Source: Streptomyces ambofaciens ATCC 23877
GTDB lineage: Bacteria > Actinomycetota > Actinomycetes > Streptomycetales > Streptomycetaceae
Assembly (NCBI RefSeq): GCF_001267885.1
Contig: NZ_CP012382.1
Span: 6,001,001-6,065,000 of the forward strand
Direction of reading: 5' to 3'
DNA length: 64,000 nucleotides
In this document: piece by piece, positions 20,601 to 47,400 of the stretch
How positions within the stretch are numbered: position 1 is the first letter of the stretch
Layout: every line of letters starts with the position of its first letter
Program-made: the position numbers and the translations under genes
The notes under the pieces: generated by a model
What the model was told of the DNA's origin: nothing
Databases searched by the model: none
Seen by the model: only the letters and a program-made list of their open reading frames with translations

Positions 20601-22317
20601 CGATGTGCCGGACCTGACAGGTGCGGCCCTGTGGGGGCTGCTCCGCTCCGCGCAGTCGGAGTATCCGGACCGCTTCACCCTCATCGACGTGGACGATTCC
20701 CCCGAGTCCCGTGCGGCTCTGCCCCGGGCTCTGGGATCGGCCGAGCGACAACTCGCCCTGCGGACGGGCGACGTGCTGGCGCCGGCCCTGGTCCCGATGG
20801 CCACCCGGCCGGCGGAGACCACTCCAGCGACGGCGGTCGCCTCGGCGACAACACAGACACAGGTCACCGCGCCCGCTCCCGACGACCCGGCTGCGGATGC
20901 CGTGTTCGACCCGGCGGGCACCGTACTGATCACCGGCGGCACCGGCGCCCTGGGACGGCGTGTCGCCTCGCACCTCGCGCGCCGGTACGGCGTACGCCAC
21001 ATGCTTCTGGTCAGCAGGCGTGGACCGGACGCCCCCGAGGCCGGTCCCCTGGAACGGGAACTCGCCGGTCTCGGAGTCACCGCCACCTTCCTGGCATGCG
21101 ACCTCACCGACATCGAGGCCGTACGGAAGGCCGTCGCCGCGGTGCCGTCGGACCACCCGCTGACCGGTGTGGTGCACACCGCCGGCGTGCTGGACGACGG
21201 CGCCCTGACCGGCCTGACCCGGCAACGCCTCGACACCGTGCTGCGGCCCAAGGCCGACGCCGTGCGGAACCTCCACGAGGCGACCCTCGACCGGCCGCTG
21301 CGCGCGTTCGTCCTGTTCTCCGCCGCCGCCGGACTCCTGGGCCGCCCCGGGCAGGCCTCCTACGCCGCCGCCAACGCGGTCCTCGACGCGCTCGCGGGAG
21401 CCCGCCGCGCGGCCGGACTGCCCGCAGTGTCCCTGGCGTGGGGCCTGTGGGACGAGCAGACGGGCATGGCAGGAGGCCTCGACGAGATGGCCCTGCGCGT
21501 GCTGCGCCGGGACGGCATCGCCGCGATGCCTCCGGAGCAGGGGCTCGAACTGCTCGACCTGGCCCTGACCGGACACCGGGACGGACCCGCCGTCCTCGTC
21601 CCCCTCCTCCTCGACGGCGCGGCCCTGCGCCGCACGGCGAAGGAGCGCGGCGCGGCCACGATGTCCCCCTTGCTGCGCGCCCTGCTGCCCGCCGCCCTGC
21701 GCCGCAGCGGTGGAGCCGGCGCCCCCGCGGCGGCCGACCGGCACGGCAAGGAGGCGGACCCCGGTGCGGGACGCCTCGCAGGGATGGTGGCACTCGAAGC
21801 GGCGGAGCGTTCCGCGGCCGTCCTTGAGCTGGTCACCGAACAGGTCGCCGAGGTCCTCGGCTACGCGTCGGCCGCGGAGATCGAGCCCGAACGACCCTTC
21901 CGGGAGATCGGCGTCGACTCCCTGGCGGCGGTGGAGCTGCGCAACCGGCTCAGCCGTCTGGTCGGCCTGCGGTTGCCGACCACGCTGTCCTTCGACCACC
22001 CCACGCCGAAGGACATGGCGCAGCACATCGACGGGCAGCTCCCCCGCCCGGCCGGAGCCTCGCCCGCGGACGCAGCGCTGGAAGGGATCGGCGACCTCGC
22101 GCGGGCGGTCGCCCTGCTGGGCACGGGCGACGCCCGCCGGGCCGAGGTACGAGAGCAGCTCGTCGGACTGCTGGCCGCGCTCGACCCACCTGGGCGGAGC
22201 GGCACCGCCGCACCCGGCGTCCCCTCCGGTGCCGATGGCGCGGAACCGACCGTGACGGACCGGCTCGACGAGGCGACCGACGACGAGATCTTCGCCTTCC
22301 TGGACGAGCAGCTGTGA
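8665..22317 (+). CDS. Type I modular PKS: loading module (KSQ-AT-ACP), module 1 (KS-AT-KR-ACP), module 2 (KS-AT-DH-KR-ACP)
   Basis: Starts the macrolactone. The loading KS has Gln in place of the active Cys (DTAQSSS, Gln codon 9157-9159), so it decarboxylates malonyl-ACP to an acetyl starter. Approximate residues: KSQ 15-425, AT0 520-825, ACP0 950-1025 (GMDS); KS1 1060-1485 (DTACSSS), AT1 1590-1895, KR1 2230-2415 ([11 protein letters not shown]), ACP1 2540-2620; KS2 2640-3065, AT2 3180-3485, DH2 3575-3845 (HxxxGxxxxP present), KR2 4085-4275 (LDD), ACP2 4375-4455. All three ATs carry GHSVGEV and HGFH, a malonyl-type signature. The C-terminal docking tail ends [15 protein letters not shown] at 8665 was preferred because GAGGG lies six bases upstream; an in-frame ATG at 8659 lacks a site. 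Predicted result: acetate starter, C-15 hydroxyl, first diene bond. About 4550 aa; domain order equals TylGI. Confidence 0.95.
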   Translation: MSGELAISRSDDRSDAVAVVGMACRFPGAPGIAEFWKLLTDGRDAIGRDADGRRRGMIEAPGDFDAAFFGMSPREAAETDPQQRLMLELGWEALEDAGIVPGSLRGEAVGVFVGAMHDDYATLLHRAGAPVGPHTATGLQRAMLANRLSYVLGTRGPSLAVDTAQSSSLVAVALAVESLRAGTSRVAVAGGVNLVLADEGTAAMERLGALSPDGRCHTFDARANGYVRGEGGAAVVLKPLADALADGDPVYCVVRGVAVGNDGGGPGLTAPDREGQEAVLRAACAQARVDPAEVRFVELHGTGTPVGDPVEAHALGAVHGSGRPADDPLLVGSVKTNIGHLEGAAGIAGLVKAALCLRERTLPGSLNFATPSPAIPLDQLRLKVQTAAAELPLAPGGAPLLAGVSSFGIGGTNCHVVLEHLPSRPTPAVSVAASLPDVPPLLLSARSEGALRAQAVRLGEYVERVGADPRDVAYSLASTRTLFEHRAVVPCGGRGELVAALGGFAAGRVSGGVRSGRAVPGGVGVLFTGQGAQWVGMGRGLYAGGGVFAEVLDEVLSMVGEVDGRSLRDVMFGDVDVDAGAGADAGAGAGAGVGSGSGSVGGLLGRTEFAQPALFALEVALFRALEARGVEVSVVLGHSVGEVAAAYVAGVLSLGDAVRLVVARGGLMGGLPVGGGMWSVGASESVVRGVVEGLGEWVSVAAVNGPRSVVLSGDVGVLESVVASLMGDGVECRRLDVSHGFHSVLMEPVLGEFRGVVESLEFGRVRPGVVVVSGVSGGVVGSGELGDPGYWVRHAREAVRFADGVGVVRGLGVGTLVEVGPHGVLTGMAGECLGAGDDVVVVPAMRRGRAEREVFEAALATVFTRDAGLDATALHTGSTGRRIDLPTYPFQRRTHWSPALSRPVTADAGAGVTATDAVGHSVSPDPESTEGTSHRDTDDEADSASPEPMSPEDAVRLVRESTAAVLGHDDPGEVALDRTFTSQGMDSVTAVELCDLLKGASGLPLAATLVYDLPTPRAVAEHIVEAAGGPKDSVAGGPGVLSSAAVGVSDARGGSRDDDDPIAIVGVGCRLPGGVDSRAALWELLESGADAISSFPTDRGWDLDGLYDPEPGTPGKTYVREGGFLHSAAEFDAEFFGISPREATAMDPQQRLLLEASWEALEDAGVLPESLRGGDAGVFVGATAPEYGPRLHEGADGYEGYLLTGTTASVASGRIAYTLGTGGPALTVDTACSSSLVALHLAVQALRRGECGLALAGGATVMSGPGMFVEFSRQRGLAPDGRCMPFSADADGTAWSEGVAVLALERLSDARRAGHRVLGVVRGSAVNQDGASNGLTAPNRSAQEGVIRAALADAGLAPGDVDAVEAHGTGTALGDPIEASALLATYGRERVGDPLWLGSLKSNVGHTQAAAGAAGVVKMLLALEHGTLPRTLHADRPSTHVDWSSGTVALLAEARRWPRRSDRPRRAAVSSFGISGTNAHLIIEEAPEWVEDIDGVAAPDRGTADAAAPSPLLLSARSEGALRAQAVRLGEYVERVGADPRDVAYSLASTRTLFEHRAVVPCGGRGELVAALGGFAAGRVSGGVRSGRAVPGGVGVLFTGQGAQWVGMGRGLYAGGGVFAEVLDEVLSMVGEVDGRSLRDVMFGDVDVDAGAGADAGAGAGAGVGSGSGSVGGLLGRTEFAQPALFALEVALFRALEARGVEVSVVLGHSVGEVAAAYVAGVLSLGDAVRLVVARGGLMGGLPVGGGMWSVGASESVVRGVVEGLGEWVSVAAVNGPRSVVLSGDVGVLESVVASLMGDGVECRRLDVSHGFHSVLMEPVLGEFRGVVESLEFGRVRPGVVVVSGVSGGVVGSGELGDPGYWVRHAREAVRFADGVGVVRGLGVGTLVEVGPHGVLTGMAGECLGAGDDVVVVPAMRRGRAEREVFEAALATVFTRDAGLDATALHTGSTGRRIDLPTYPFQRDRYWLDPVRTAVTGVEPAGSPADARATERGRSTTAGIRYRVAWQPAVVDRGNPGPAGHVLLLAPDEDTADSGLAPAIARELAVRGAEVHTVAVPVGTGREAAGDLLRAAGDGAARSTRVLWLAPAEPDAADAVALVQALGEAVPEAPLWITTREAAAVRPDETPSVGGAQLWGLGQVAALELGRRWGGLADLPGSASPAVLRTFVGALLAGGENQFAVRPSGVHVRRVVPAPVPVPASARTVTTAPATAVGEDARNDTSDVVVPDDRWSSGTVLITGGTGALGAQVARRLARSGAARLLLVGRRGAAGPGVGELVEELTALGSEVAVEACDVADRDALAALLAGLPEERPLVAVLHAAGVLDDGVLDSLTSDRVDAVLRAKVTAARHLDELTADLPLDAFVLFSSIVGVWGNGGQAAYAAANAALDALAQRRRARGARAASIAWGPWAGAGMASGTAAKSFERDGVTALDPERALDVLDDVVGAGGTSAAGTHAAGESSLLVADVDWETFVGRSVTRRTWSLFDGVSAARSARAGHAADDRAALTPGTRPGDGAPGGSGQDGGEGRPWLSVGPSPAERRRALLTLVRSEAAGILRHASADAVDPELAFRSAGFDSLTVLELRNRLTAATGLNLPNTLLFDHPTPLSLASHLHDELFGPDSEAEPAAAAPTPVMADEREPIAIVGMACRYPGGVASPDDLWDLVAGDGHTLSPFPADRGWDVEGLYDPEPGVPGKSYVREGGFLRSAAEFDAEFFGISPREATAMDPQQRLLLETSWEALERAGIVPDSLRGTRTGVFSGISQQDYATQLGDAADTYGGHVLTGTLGSVISGRVAYALGLEGPALTVDTACSSSLVALHLAVQSLRRGECDLALAGGVTVMATPTVFVEFSRQRGLAADGRCKAFAEGADGTAWAEGVGVLLVERLSDARRNGHRVLAVVRGSAVNQDGASNGLTAPSGPAQQRVIREALADAGLVPADVDVVEAHGTGTALGDPIEAGALLATYGRERVGDPLWLGSLKSNIGHAQAAAGVGGVIKVVQGMRHGSLPRTLHVDAPSSKVEWASGAVELLTETRSWPRRVERVRRAAVSAFGVSGTNAHVVLEEAPAEAGSEHGDGPEPERPDAVTGPLSWVLSARSEGALRAQAVRLRECVERVGADPRDVAGSLVVSRASFGERAVVVGRGREELLAGLDVVAAGAPVGVSSGAGAVVRGSAVRGRGVGVLFTGQGAQWVGMGRGLYAGGGVFAEVLDEVLSVVGEVDGRSLRDVMFADADSVLGGLLGRTEFAQPALFALEVALFRALEARGVEVSVVLGHSVGEVAAAYVAGVLSLGDAVRLVVARGGLMGGLPVGGGMWSVGASESVVRGVVEGLGEWVSVAAVNGPRSVVLSGDVGVLESVVVTLMGDGVECRRLDVSHGFHSVLMEPVLGEFRGVVESLEFGRVRPGVVVVSGVSGGVVGSGELGDPGYWVRHAREAVRFADGVGVVRGLGVGTLVEVGPHGVLTGMAGQCLEAGDDVVVVPAMRRGRPEREVFEAALATVFTRDAGLDATTLHTGSTGRRIDLPTYPFQHNRYWATGSVTGATGTSAAARFGLEWKDHPFLSGATPIAGSGALLLTGRVGLAAHPWLADHAISGTVLLPGTAIADLLLRAVEEVGAGGVEELTLHEPLLLPERGGLHVQVLVEAADEQGRRAVAVAARPEGPGRDGEEQEWTRHAEGVLTSTETAVPDMGWAAGAWPPPGAEPIDVEELYDAFAADGYGYGPAFTALSGVWRLGDELFAEVRRPAGGAGTTGDGFGVHPALFDAALHPWRAGGLLPDTGGTTWAPFSWQGIALHTTGAETLRVRLAPAAGGTESAFSVQAADPAGTPVLTLDALLLRPVTLGRADAPQPLYRVDWQPVGQGTEASGAQGWTVLGQAAAETVAQPAAHADLTALRTAVAAAGTPVPRLVVVSPVDTRLDEGPVLADAEARARAGDGWDDDPLRVALGRGLTLVREWVEDERLADSRLVVLTRGAVAAGPGDVPDLTGAALWGLLRSAQSEYPDRFTLIDVDDSPESRAALPRALGSAERQLALRTGDVLAPALVPMATRPAETTPATAVASATTQTQVTAPAPDDPAADAVFDPAGTVLITGGTGALGRRVASHLARRYGVRHMLLVSRRGPDAPEAGPLERELAGLGVTATFLACDLTDIEAVRKAVAAVPSDHPLTGVVHTAGVLDDGALTGLTRQRLDTVLRPKADAVRNLHEATLDRPLRAFVLFSAAAGLLGRPGQASYAAANAVLDALAGARRAAGLPAVSLAWGLWDEQTGMAGGLDEMALRVLRRDGIAAMPPEQGLELLDLALTGHRDGPAVLVPLLLDGAALRRTAKERGAATMSPLLRALLPAALRRSGGAGAPAAADRHGKEADPGAGRLAGMVALEAAERSAAVLELVTEQVAEVLGYASAAEIEPERPFREIGVDSLAAVELRNRLSRLVGLRLPTTLSFDHPTPKDMAQHIDGQLPRPAGASPADAALEGIGDLARAVALLGTGDARRAEVREQLVGLLAALDPPGRSGTAAPGVPSGADGAEPTVTDRLDEATDDEIFAFLDEQL
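9982..11340 (+). repeat. AT0 cassette, near-identical to AT1 cassette at 13195-14553
   Basis: This 1,359-bp copy runs from the post-KS linker to the end of the AT domain of the loading module. Aligned at an offset of 3,213 bp to 13195-14553, I find only two base differences by eye (10062 and 10504). The core 10464-11338 is also shared, with few changes, with modules 2 and 3. Codons are G- and T-rich, unlike the C-rich flanks. Confidence 0.9.
13195..14553 (+). repeat. AT1 cassette, near-identical to AT0 cassette
   Basis: Second copy of the 1,359-bp linker-plus-AT unit, in module 1. The encoded AT protein is the same as in the loading module, including the Gly/Ala/Ser-rich insertion. The shared 875-bp core is 13677-14551. 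Confidence 0.9.
17041..19252 (+). repeat. KS2/AT2 segment duplicated in module 3
   Basis: From the KS active-site region to the end of AT, module 2 is almost identical to 22919-25187 of module 3. The first 240 bp show no difference by eye; later there are scattered changes, a 3-bp indel near 17580 and longer indels in the AT linker. The AT core 18378-19252 belongs to the four-copy family that includes AT0 and AT1. Confidence 0.85.
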
Positions 22318-22360
22318 CCACACCGTGGACCGACCGCATGCCGAGGAGTTGGTGGCAGCA

Positions 22361-25300
22361 ATGACCGCCGAGAACGACAAGATCCGCAGCTACCTGAAGC
22401 GTGCCACCGCCGAACTGCACCGGACCAAGTCCCGCCTGGCCGAGGTCGAGTCGGCGAGCCGCGAGCCGATCGCGATCGTGGGCATGGCGTGCCGTTACCC
22501 GGGCGGTGTGGCGTCGCCGGACGACCTGTGGGACCTGGTGGCAGCCGGTACGGACGCGGTCTCCGCGTTCCCCGTCGACCGTGGCTGGGACGTCGAGGGG
22601 CTGTACGACCCCGATCCGGAGGCGGTGGGGCGTAGTTACGTGCGGGAGGGCGGGTTCCTGCACTCGGCGGCCGAGTTCGACGCGGAGTTCTTCGGGATCT
22701 CGCCCCGTGAGGCGGCGGCGATGGATCCGCAGCAGCGGTTGCTGCTGGAGACGTCGTGGGAGGCGCTGGAGCGGGCGGGGATCGTCCCCGCGTCGCTGCG
22801 CGGCACCCGTACCGGCGTCTTCACCGGCGTCATGTACGACGACTACGGGTCGCGGTTCGACTCGGCTCCGCCGGAGTACGAGGGCTACCTCGTGAACGGC
22901 AGCGCCGGCAGCATCGCGTCCGGTCGGGTTGCCTATGCGTTGGGGTTGGAGGGGCCGGCGCTGACGGTGGACACGGCGTGTTCGTCGTCGTTGGTGGCGT
23001 TGCATCTGGCGGTGCAGTCGTTGCGGCGGGGTGAGTGTGATCTGGCGTTGGCCGGTGGGGTGACGGTGATGGCGACGCCGACGGTGTTCGTGGAGTTCTC
23101 GCGGCAGCGGGGGCTGGCGGCGGACGGGCGGTGCAAGGCGTTCGCGGAGGGTGCGGACGGGACGGCGTGGGCCGAGGGTGTGGGCGTGCTGCTGGTGGAG
23201 CGGCTCTCCGACGCCCGCCGCAATGGCCATCGGGTGCTGGCGGTGGTGCGGGGCAGTGCGGTCAATCAGGACGGTGCGAGCAACGGGCTGACGGCGCCGA
23301 GTGGTCCTGCGCAGCAGCGGGTGATCCGTGAGGCGCTGGCCGACGCGGGGCTGACGCCCGCCGACGTCGACGCGGTCGAGGCGCACGGCACCGGCACACC
23401 CCTGGGCGACCCCATCGAGGCGGGTGCGTTGCTGGCCACCTATGGCAGTGAGCGCCAGGGCCAAGGTCCGTTGTGGTTGGGGTCGTTGAAGTCGAACATC
23501 GGGCATGCGCAGGCGGCTGCGGGTGTGGGTGGCGTGATCAAGGTGGTGCAGGCGATGCGGCATGGGTCGTTGCCGCGGACGCTGCATGTGGATGCGCCGT
23601 CGTCGAAGGTGGAGTGGGCTTCGGGTGCGGTGGAGCTGCTGACCGAGACCCGGTCGTGGCCGCGGCGGGTGGAGCGGGTGCGGCGGGCCGCGGTGTCGGC
23701 GTTCGGGGTGAGCGGGACCAACGCCCATGTGGTCCTGGAGGAAGCGCCGGCGGAGGCCGGGAGCGAGCACGGGGACGGCCCTGAACCCGAGCGGCCCGAC
23801 GCGGTGACGGGTCCGTTGTCGTGGGTGCTTTCTGCGCGGTCGGAGGGGGCGTTGCGGGCGCAGGCGGTGCGGTTGCGTGAGTGTGTGGAGCGGGTGGGTG
23901 CGGATCCGCGGGATGTGGCGGGGTCGTTGGTGGTGTCGCGTGCGTCGTTCGGTGAGCGTGCGGTGGTGGTGGGCCGGGGGCGTGAGGAGTTGCTGGCGGG
24001 TCTGGATGTGGTGGCTGCCGGGGCTCCTGTGGGTGTGTCCGGGGGCGTGTCTTCGGGGGCCGGTGCTGTGGTGCGGGGGAGTGCGGTGCGGGGTCGTGGG
24101 GTGGGGGTGTTGTTCACGGGTCAGGGTGCGCAGTGGGTTGGTATGGGGCGTGGGTTGTATGCGGGGGGTGGGGTGTTTGCGGAGGTGCTGGATGAGGTGT
24201 TGTCGGTGGTGGGGGAGGTGGGGGGTTGGTCGTTGCGGGATGTGATGTTCGGCGACGTCGACGTGGACGCGGGTGCCGGGGCTGATGCGGGTGTCGGTTC
24301 GGGTGTTGGTGTGGGTGGGTTGTTGGGTCGGACGGAGTTTGCTCAGCCTGCGTTGTTTGCGTTGGAGGTGGCGTTGTTCCGGGCGTTGGAGGCTCGGGGT
24401 GTGGAGGTGTCGGTGGTGTTGGGTCATTCGGTGGGGGAGGTGGCTGCTGCGTATGTGGCGGGGGTGTTGTCGTTGGGTGATGCGGTGCGGTTGGTGGTGG
24501 CGCGGGGTGGGTTGATGGGTGGGTTGCCGGTGGGTGGGGGGATGTGGTCGGTGGGGGCGTCGGAGTCGGTGGTGCGGGGGGTTGTTGAGGGGTTGGGGGA
24601 GTGGGTGTCGGTTGCGGCGGTGAATGGGCCGCGGTCGGTGGTGTTGTCGGGTGATGTGGGTGTGCTGGAGTCGGTGGTTGCCTCGCTGATGGGGGATGGG
24701 GTGGAGTGCCGGCGGTTGGATGTGTCGCATGGGTTTCATTCGGTGTTGATGGAGCCGGTGTTGGGGGAGTTCCGGGGGGTTGTGGAGTCGTTGGAGTTCG
24801 GTCGGGTGCGGCCGGGTGTGGTGGTGGTGTCGAGTGTGTCGGGTGGGGTGGTGGGTTCGGGGGAGTTGGGGGATCCGGGGTATTGGGTGCGTCATGCGCG
24901 GGAGGCGGTGCGTTTCGCGGATGGGGTGGGGGTGGTGCGTGGTCTGGGTGTGGGGACGTTGGTGGAGGTGGGTCCGCATGGGGTGCTGACGGGGATGGCG
25001 GGTGAGTGCCTGGGGGCCGGTGATGATGTGGTGGTGGTGCCGGCGATGCGGCGGGGCCGTGCGGAGCGGGAGGTGTTCGAGGCGGCGCTGGCGACGGTGT
25101 TCACCCGGGACGCCGGCCTGGACGCCACGACACTCCACACCGGGAGCACCGGCCGACGCATCGACCTCCCCACCTACCCCTTCCAACACGACCGCTACTG
25201 GCTGGCCGCCCCGTCCCGGCCCAGGACGGACGGGCTGTCGGCGGCGGGTCTGCGCGAGGTGGAGCACCCCCTGCTCACCGCCGCCGTGGAACTGCCCGGC

Positions 25301-28300
25301 ACCGACACCGAGGTGTGGACCGGCCGCATATCCGCTGCCGACCTGCCCTGGCTCGCCGACCACCTGGTGTGGGACCGAGGCGTGGTGCCGGGGACCGCGC
25401 TGCTGGAGACGGTGCTCCAGGTGGGAAGCCGGATCGGTCTGCCGCGCGTCGCCGAACTGGTCCTGGAGACGCCGCTGACCTGGACGTCGGACCGCCCGCT
25501 CCAGGTCCGGATCGTCGTGACCGCTGCCGCCACCGCCCCCGGGGGCGCGCGTGAGCTGACCCTCCACTCGCGGCCCGAGCCCGTGGCCGCCTCCTCGTCC
25601 TCCCCGAGTCCCGCCTCTCCCCGGCACCTCACGGCGCAGGAGAGCGACGACGACTGGACCCGGCATGCCTCAGGGCTGCTCGCCCCGGCTGCCGGCCTCG
25701 CCGACGACTTCGCCGAGCTCACCGGCGCCTGGCCCCCCGTCGGCGCCGAGCCCCTCGACCTCGCCGGTCAGTACCCGCTCTTCGCAGCCGCCGGAGTGCG
25801 CTACGAAGGCGCCTTCCGAGGGCTGCGCGCGGCATGGCGTCGAGGCGACGAGGTCTTCGCCGACGTACGGCTGCCCGACGCGCACGCGGTCGACGCTGAT
25901 CGTTACGGGGTGCACCCCGCCCTGCTCGACGCGGTGCTCCACCCGATCGCGTCGCTGGACCCGCTGGGCGACGGCGGGCACGGTCTGCTGCCGTTCTCCT
26001 GGACCGACGTACAGGGACACGGCGCCGGCGGACACGCCCTCCGGGTACGGGTGGCGGCCGTCGACGGCGGCGCGGTGTCGGTCACCGCGGCCGACCACGC
26101 GGGCAACCCGGTGTTATCCGCCCGGTCCCTGGCACTGCGTCGTATCACCGCGGACCGGCTTCCCGCCGCGCCCGTCGCCCCTCTCTACCGCGTGGACTGG
26201 CTGCCGTTCCCGGGTCCGGTGCCCGTATCCGCGGGCGGCCGCTGGGCGGTCGTCGGACCCGAGGCCGAAGCCACGGCTGCCGGACTGCGTGCGGTGGGCC
26301 TCGACGTGCGTACCCATGCGCTCCCCCTCGGAGAGCCCCTGCCTCCGCAGGCCGGTACCGACGCGGAGGTGATCATCCTCGACCTGACCACCACCGCAGC
26401 CGGCCGTACGGCGTCGGACGGGGGGCGGCTCAGTCTCCTCGACGAGGTGCGTGCGACGGTGCGCCGGACCCTCGAAGCCGTACAGGCCCGCCTCGCCGAC
26501 ACCGAAACGGCCCCCGACGTCGACGTCCGTACGGCCGCGCGCCCCCGCACAGCCGCCCGTACAAGCCCCCGCGTGGACACCCGCACGGGAGCCCGCACCG
26601 CTGACGGCCCCCGGCTCGTCGTCCTGACCCGGGGCGCGGCCGGACCCGAGGGAGGCGCGGCCGATCCCGCGGGTGCCGCTGTCTGGGGGCTCGTCCGGGT
26701 CGCCCAGGCCGAACAGCCCGGCCGCTTCACCCTGGTGGACGTCGACGGCACCCAGGCGTCGCTGCGGGCCCTGCCCGGTCTGCTGGCCACGGATGCCGGC
26801 CAGTCGGCCGTGCGCGACGGACGTGTCACCGTCCCGCGCCTCGTCCCGGTGGCCGACCCCGTCCCCCACGGCGGCGGCACGGCGGCCGACGGGACGGGTG
26901 CCGGCGAGCCGTCCGCGACCCTGGACCCCGAAGGCACCGTGCTGATCACCGGCGGCACCGGAGCACTGGCCGCGGAAACCGCCCGGCACCTGGTCGACCG
27001 GCACAAGGTGCGCCATCTCCTGCTGGTGGGCAGGCGCGGTCCCGACGCACCCGGCGTCGATCGACTGGTCGCCGAGTTGACCGAGTCGGGTGCCGAGGTC
27101 GCCGTACGGGCCTGTGACGTCACGGACCGCGACGCCCTGCGCCGCCTGCTCGACGCACTCCCCGACGAACACCCGCTGACCTGCGTGGTGCACACCGCCG
27201 GGGTGCTCGACGACGGCGTGCTCTCCGCCCAGACGGCCGAGCGGATCGACACGGTGCTCCGGCCCAAGGCCGACGCCGCCGTCCACCTGGACGAGCTGAC
27301 CCGGGAGATCGGACGGGTGCCCCTGGTGCTGTACTCCTCGGTCTCGGCCACCCTGGGCAGCGCGGGGCAGGCCGGGTACGCGGCGGCCAACGCCTTCATG
27401 GACGCGCTGGCCGCCCGGCGGTGCGCCGCCGGGCACCCCGCGCTGTCGCTCGGCTGGGGCTGGTGGTCCGGGGTGGGTCTCGCCACCGGACTGGACGGAG
27501 CGGACGCGGCGCGGGTCAGGCGCTCGGGTCTCGCCCCGCTCGACGCCGGCGCCGCACTGGACCTGCTCGACCGGGCGCTGACCCGGCCCGAGCCGGCCCT
27601 GCTGCCCGTGCGGCTCGACCTGCGCGCCGCGGCCGGTGCCACCGCTCTCCCGGAGGTCCTGCGTGACCTGGCCGGCGTACCGGCGGACGCCCGCAGCACG
27701 CCCGGGGCCGCGGCGGGCACCGGGGACGAGGACGGTGCCGTGCGCCCTGCCCCCGCCCCGGCCGACGCCGCCGGGACGCTGGCCGCGCGGCTCGCGGGAC
27801 GTTCCGCACCCGAGCGTACGGCTCTCCTGCTCGACCTGGTGCGGACCGAGGTCGCGGCGGTGCTCGGACACGGCGACCCCGCCGCGATCGGCGCCGCCCG
27901 CACCTTCAAGGACGCCGGATTCGACTCCCTCACCGCTGTCGACCTCCGCAACCGGCTGAACACACGCACCGGACTGCGGCTGCCCGCGACCCTCGTCTTC
28001 GACCACCCCACACCGCTCGCCCTCGCCGAACTCCTGCTCGACGGGCTGGAGGCGGCCGGTCCAGCGGAACCGGCCGCTGAGGTCCCGGACGAAGCGGCCG
28101 GTGCCGAGACCCTGTCCGGCGTGATCGACCGGCTGGAACGCAGCCTCGCCGCGACCGACGACGGCGACGCCCGGGTCCGCGCGGCACGGCGGCTGCGCGG
28201 CCTGCTGGACGCGCTCCCCGCCGGTCCCGGTGCCGCGTCCGGTCCGGATGCCGGAGAGCACGCCCCCGGTCGCGGCGACGTGGTGATCGACCGGCTCAGG

Positions 28301-28351
28301 TCGGCCTCCGACGACGACTTGTTCGACCTGCTCGACAGCGACTTCCAGTGA
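22361..28351 (+). CDS. Type I modular PKS, module 3 (KS-AT-DH-KR-ACP)
   Basis: Adds malonate and forms the second double bond of the conjugated diene. Approximate residues: coiled-coil docking 1-33, KS3 35-460 (DTACSSS), AT3 583-886 (GHSVGEV, HGFH, malonyl type), DH3 965-1256, KR3 1525-1706 (TGGTGAL, LDD), ACP3 1810-1890 (GFDSL). The DH motif reads [11 protein letters not shown], so the usual glycine of HxxxGxxxxP is Asp; the second motif DAVLH is intact, so activity is still likely. ATG at 22361 begins a typical docking helix ([18 protein letters not shown]) and is preceded by GAGGAG; an in-frame GTG at 22325 is an alternative. The protein has 1996 aa. Codon 1252 (26114-26116) is TTA, which would make translation depend on the bldA tRNA. 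Corresponds to TylGII. Confidence 0.95.
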   Translation: MTAENDKIRSYLKRATAELHRTKSRLAEVESASREPIAIVGMACRYPGGVASPDDLWDLVAAGTDAVSAFPVDRGWDVEGLYDPDPEAVGRSYVREGGFLHSAAEFDAEFFGISPREAAAMDPQQRLLLETSWEALERAGIVPASLRGTRTGVFTGVMYDDYGSRFDSAPPEYEGYLVNGSAGSIASGRVAYALGLEGPALTVDTACSSSLVALHLAVQSLRRGECDLALAGGVTVMATPTVFVEFSRQRGLAADGRCKAFAEGADGTAWAEGVGVLLVERLSDARRNGHRVLAVVRGSAVNQDGASNGLTAPSGPAQQRVIREALADAGLTPADVDAVEAHGTGTPLGDPIEAGALLATYGSERQGQGPLWLGSLKSNIGHAQAAAGVGGVIKVVQAMRHGSLPRTLHVDAPSSKVEWASGAVELLTETRSWPRRVERVRRAAVSAFGVSGTNAHVVLEEAPAEAGSEHGDGPEPERPDAVTGPLSWVLSARSEGALRAQAVRLRECVERVGADPRDVAGSLVVSRASFGERAVVVGRGREELLAGLDVVAAGAPVGVSGGVSSGAGAVVRGSAVRGRGVGVLFTGQGAQWVGMGRGLYAGGGVFAEVLDEVLSVVGEVGGWSLRDVMFGDVDVDAGAGADAGVGSGVGVGGLLGRTEFAQPALFALEVALFRALEARGVEVSVVLGHSVGEVAAAYVAGVLSLGDAVRLVVARGGLMGGLPVGGGMWSVGASESVVRGVVEGLGEWVSVAAVNGPRSVVLSGDVGVLESVVASLMGDGVECRRLDVSHGFHSVLMEPVLGEFRGVVESLEFGRVRPGVVVVSSVSGGVVGSGELGDPGYWVRHAREAVRFADGVGVVRGLGVGTLVEVGPHGVLTGMAGECLGAGDDVVVVPAMRRGRAEREVFEAALATVFTRDAGLDATTLHTGSTGRRIDLPTYPFQHDRYWLAAPSRPRTDGLSAAGLREVEHPLLTAAVELPGTDTEVWTGRISAADLPWLADHLVWDRGVVPGTALLETVLQVGSRIGLPRVAELVLETPLTWTSDRPLQVRIVVTAAATAPGGARELTLHSRPEPVAASSSSPSPASPRHLTAQESDDDWTRHASGLLAPAAGLADDFAELTGAWPPVGAEPLDLAGQYPLFAAAGVRYEGAFRGLRAAWRRGDEVFADVRLPDAHAVDADRYGVHPALLDAVLHPIASLDPLGDGGHGLLPFSWTDVQGHGAGGHALRVRVAAVDGGAVSVTAADHAGNPVLSARSLALRRITADRLPAAPVAPLYRVDWLPFPGPVPVSAGGRWAVVGPEAEATAAGLRAVGLDVRTHALPLGEPLPPQAGTDAEVIILDLTTTAAGRTASDGGRLSLLDEVRATVRRTLEAVQARLADTETAPDVDVRTAARPRTAARTSPRVDTRTGARTADGPRLVVLTRGAAGPEGGAADPAGAAVWGLVRVAQAEQPGRFTLVDVDGTQASLRALPGLLATDAGQSAVRDGRVTVPRLVPVADPVPHGGGTAADGTGAGEPSATLDPEGTVLITGGTGALAAETARHLVDRHKVRHLLLVGRRGPDAPGVDRLVAELTESGAEVAVRACDVTDRDALRRLLDALPDEHPLTCVVHTAGVLDDGVLSAQTAERIDTVLRPKADAAVHLDELTREIGRVPLVLYSSVSATLGSAGQAGYAAANAFMDALAARRCAAGHPALSLGWGWWSGVGLATGLDGADAARVRRSGLAPLDAGAALDLLDRALTRPEPALLPVRLDLRAAAGATALPEVLRDLAGVPADARSTPGAAAGTGDEDGAVRPAPAPADAAGTLAARLAGRSAPERTALLLDLVRTEVAAVLGHGDPAAIGAARTFKDAGFDSLTAVDLRNRLNTRTGLRLPATLVFDHPTPLALAELLLDGLEAAGPAEPAAEVPDEAAGAETLSGVIDRLERSLAATDDGDARVRAARRLRGLLDALPAGPGAASGPDAGEHAPGRGDVVIDRLRSASDDDLFDLLDSDFQ
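22919..25187 (+). repeat. KS3/AT3 segment duplicated from or into module 2
   Basis: Partner of 17041-19252. The AT core 24313-25187 is the fourth near-identical 875-bp AT copy. A 12-bp insertion near 24040 and a shortened Gly/Ala-rich linker near 24270-24310 distinguish it from the other copies. Confidence 0.85.
26114..26116 (+). promoter_or_regulatory. TTA (Leu) codon in module 3 PKS gene
   Basis: In-frame TTA at codon 1252. In Streptomyces TTA codons are rare and need the developmentally regulated bldA tRNA, so this codon is a candidate translational checkpoint for the macrolactone. Confidence 0.7.
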
Positions 28352-28424
28352 GCCGGACCGCGCCGCGCGCCGACCGCTGAACCGCTCTTCACCCAGACCC
28401 ACGAGACCACGCCTGAGGAGAACC

Positions 28425-39599
<11,175 letters not shown>

Positions 39600-39643
39600 C
39601 CGCCGGCCCGGAGCCCCGCCCGTCATCGAAAGGAAGCACCACC

Positions 39644-44386
<4,743 letters not shown>

Positions 44387-44469
44387 CGCGCCCTCACCGG
44401 CGCGCCGACCGGCGGAGCGCCGTACCGCCGACGCCCCCCACAGCCAGCGAGCAGACGAGGAAGCCGAAG

Positions 44470-47400
44470 ATGTCACCGTCCATGGACGAAGTGCTGGGTG
44501 CGCTGCGCACCTCCGTCAAGGAGACCGAGCGGCTGCGCCGGCACAACCGGGAGCTCCTGGCCGGCGCGCACGAGCCGGTCGCCATCGTGGGCATGGCCTG
44601 CCGCTACCCCGGTGGCGTGAGCACCCCGGACGACCTGTGGGAGCTCGCCGCGGACGGCGTCGACGCGATCACCCCCTTCCCGGCCGACCGGGGCTGGGAC
44701 GAGGACGCCGTCTACTCGCCCGACCCCGACACCCCCGGCACCACCTACTGCCGTGAGGGCGGCTTCCTCACCGGCGCCGGGGACTTCGACGCGGCCTTCT
44801 TCGGCATCTCGCCGAACGAGGCGCTGGTGATGGACCCGCAGCAGCGGCTGTTGCTGGAGACGTCGTGGGAGACGTTGGAGCGGGCCGGCATCGTCCCCGC
44901 GTCGCTGCGCGGCAGCCGTACCGGTGTCTTCGTCGGAGCCGCGCACACGGGATACGTCACCGACACCGCGCGAGCGCCCGAGGGCACCGAGGGCTATCTG
45001 CTGACGGGCAACGCCGATGCCGTCATGTCCGGCCGGATCGCCTACTCCCTGGGTCTGGAGGGGCCGGCGCTGACGATCGGGACGGCCTGCTCGTCGTCGT
45101 TGGTGGCGTTGCATCTGGCGGTGCAGTCGTTGCGGCGGGGCGAGTGCGACCTGGCGTTGGCCGGCGGCGTCGCGGTCATGCCCGACCCGACGGTGTTCGT
45201 GGAGTTCTCGCGGCAGCGGGGGCTGGCGGTGGACGGGCGGTGCAAGGCGTTCGCGGAGGGTGCGGACGGGACGGCGTGGGCGGAGGGAGTGGGTGTGCTG
45301 CTGGTGGAGCGGCTTTCCGACGCGCGCCGCAATGGCCATCGGGTGCTGGCGGTGGTGCGGGGCAGTGCGGTCAATCAGGACGGGGCGAGCAATGGGCTGA
45401 CGGCGCCGAGTGGTCCTGCGCAGCAGCGGGTGATCCGTGAGGCGCTGGCTGATGCGGGGCTGACGCCCGCCGACGTGGATGTGGTGGAGGCGCACGGTAC
45501 GGGGACGGCGTTGGGTGATCCGATCGAGGCGGGTGCGTTGCTGGCCACGTACGGGCGGGAGCGGGTCGGTGATCCTTTGTGGTTGGGGTCGTTGAAGTCG
45601 AACATCGGGCATGCGCAGGCGGCTGCGGGTGTGGGTGGTGTGATCAAGGTGGTGCAGGCGATGCGGCATGGGTCGTTGCCGCGGACGCTGCATGTGGATG
45701 CGCCGTCGTCGAAGGTGGAGTGGGCTTCGGGTGCGGTGGAGCTGCTGACCGAGGGCCGGTCGTGGCCGCGGCGGGTGGAGCGGGTGCGGCGGGCCGCGGT
45801 GTCGGCGTTCGGGGTGAGCGGGACCAACGCCCATGTGGTCCTGGAGGAAGCACCGGTCGAGGCCGGGAGCGAGCACGGGGACGGCCCCGGACCCGACCGG
45901 CCCGACGCCGTGACGGGTCCGCTCCCCTGGGTGCTCTCGGCACGCTCGCGGGAGGCGCTGCGCGGCCAGGCCGGACGACTCGCCGCTCTCGCCCGCCAGG
46001 GGCGCACGGAGGGCACCGGCGGCGGCAGCGGACTCGTCGTCCCCGCGGCCGACATCGGATACTCCCTGGCCACCACCAGGGAGACCCTGGAGCACCGGGC
46101 GGTGGCGCTGGTGCAGGAGAACCGGACGGCCGGGGAGGACCTCGCCGCGCTGGCCGCCGGCCGCACACCGGAGAGCGTGGTCACGGGTGTCGCGCGACGT
46201 GGCCGCGGGATCGCCTTCCTCTGCTCGGGGCAGGGCGCCCAGCGGCTCGGCGCCGGTCGGGAGCTCCGCGGCAGGTTCCCCGTCTTCGCCGACGCCCTCG
46301 ACGAGATCGCGGCGGAGTTCGACGCCCACCTCGAACGCCCTCTCCTGTCGGTGATGTTCGCCGAGCCCGCCACGCCGGACGCCGCACTCCTCGACCGCAC
46401 CGACTACACCCAGCCGGCCCTCTTCGCGGTGGAGACCGCGCTCTTCCGGCTCCTGGAGAGCTGGGGCCTGGTCCCGGACGTCCTCGTGGGCCACTCGATC
46501 GGCGGTCTGGTGGCGGCTCACGTGGCGGGCGTCTTCTCTGCGGCCGACGCGGCCCGGCTGGTCTCCGCACGCGGCCGGCTCATGCGGGCCCTGCCCGAGG
46601 GCGGCGCGATGGCGGCCGTGCAGGCCACCGAGCGGGAGGCCGCCGCGCTGGAGCCCGTCGCCGCCGGCGGCGCGGTGGTCGCCGCGGTCAACGGCCCGCA
46701 GGCCCTCGTGCTCTCCGGGGACGAGGCGGCCGTACTGGCGGCGGCCGGTGAACTGGCCGCCCGCGGACGCCGCACCAAGCGCCTGAGGGTGAGCCACGCC
46801 TTCCACTCACCCCGTATGGACGCCATGCTCGCCGACTTCCGCGCGGTGGCGGACACGGTCGACTACCACGCCCCCCGGCTGCCGGTCGTCTCCGAAGTGA
46901 CCGGCGACCTCGCCGACGCCGCCCAGCTGACCGACCCCGGCTACTGGACCCGCCAGGTGCGGCAGCCGGTGCGCTTCGCCGACGCCGTGCGCACCGCGAG
47001 CGCCCGGGACGCCGCGACCTTCATCGAGCTCGGGCCCGACGCCGTCCTGTGCGGCATGGCGGAGGAGTCCCTGGCCGCGGAGGCCGACGTCGTGTTCGCC
47101 CCGGCACTGCGCCGCGGGCGCCCGGAGGGCGACACCGTGCTCCGGGCCGCCGCGAGCGCGTACGTCCGCGGCGCGGGCCTCGACTGGGCCGCGCTCTACG
47201 GCGGCACGGGAGCCCGCCGCACCGACCTGCCCACCTACGCCTTCCAGCACAGCCGCTACTGGCTCGCCCCCGCCTCGGCCGCGGTCGCCCCCGCGACGGC
47301 CGCCCCCTCCGTCCGATCCGTGCCGGAAGCCGAGCAGGACGGGGCGCTGTGGGCCGCCGTGCACGCCGGTGACGTCGCCTCGGCCGCGGCGCGACTGGGC

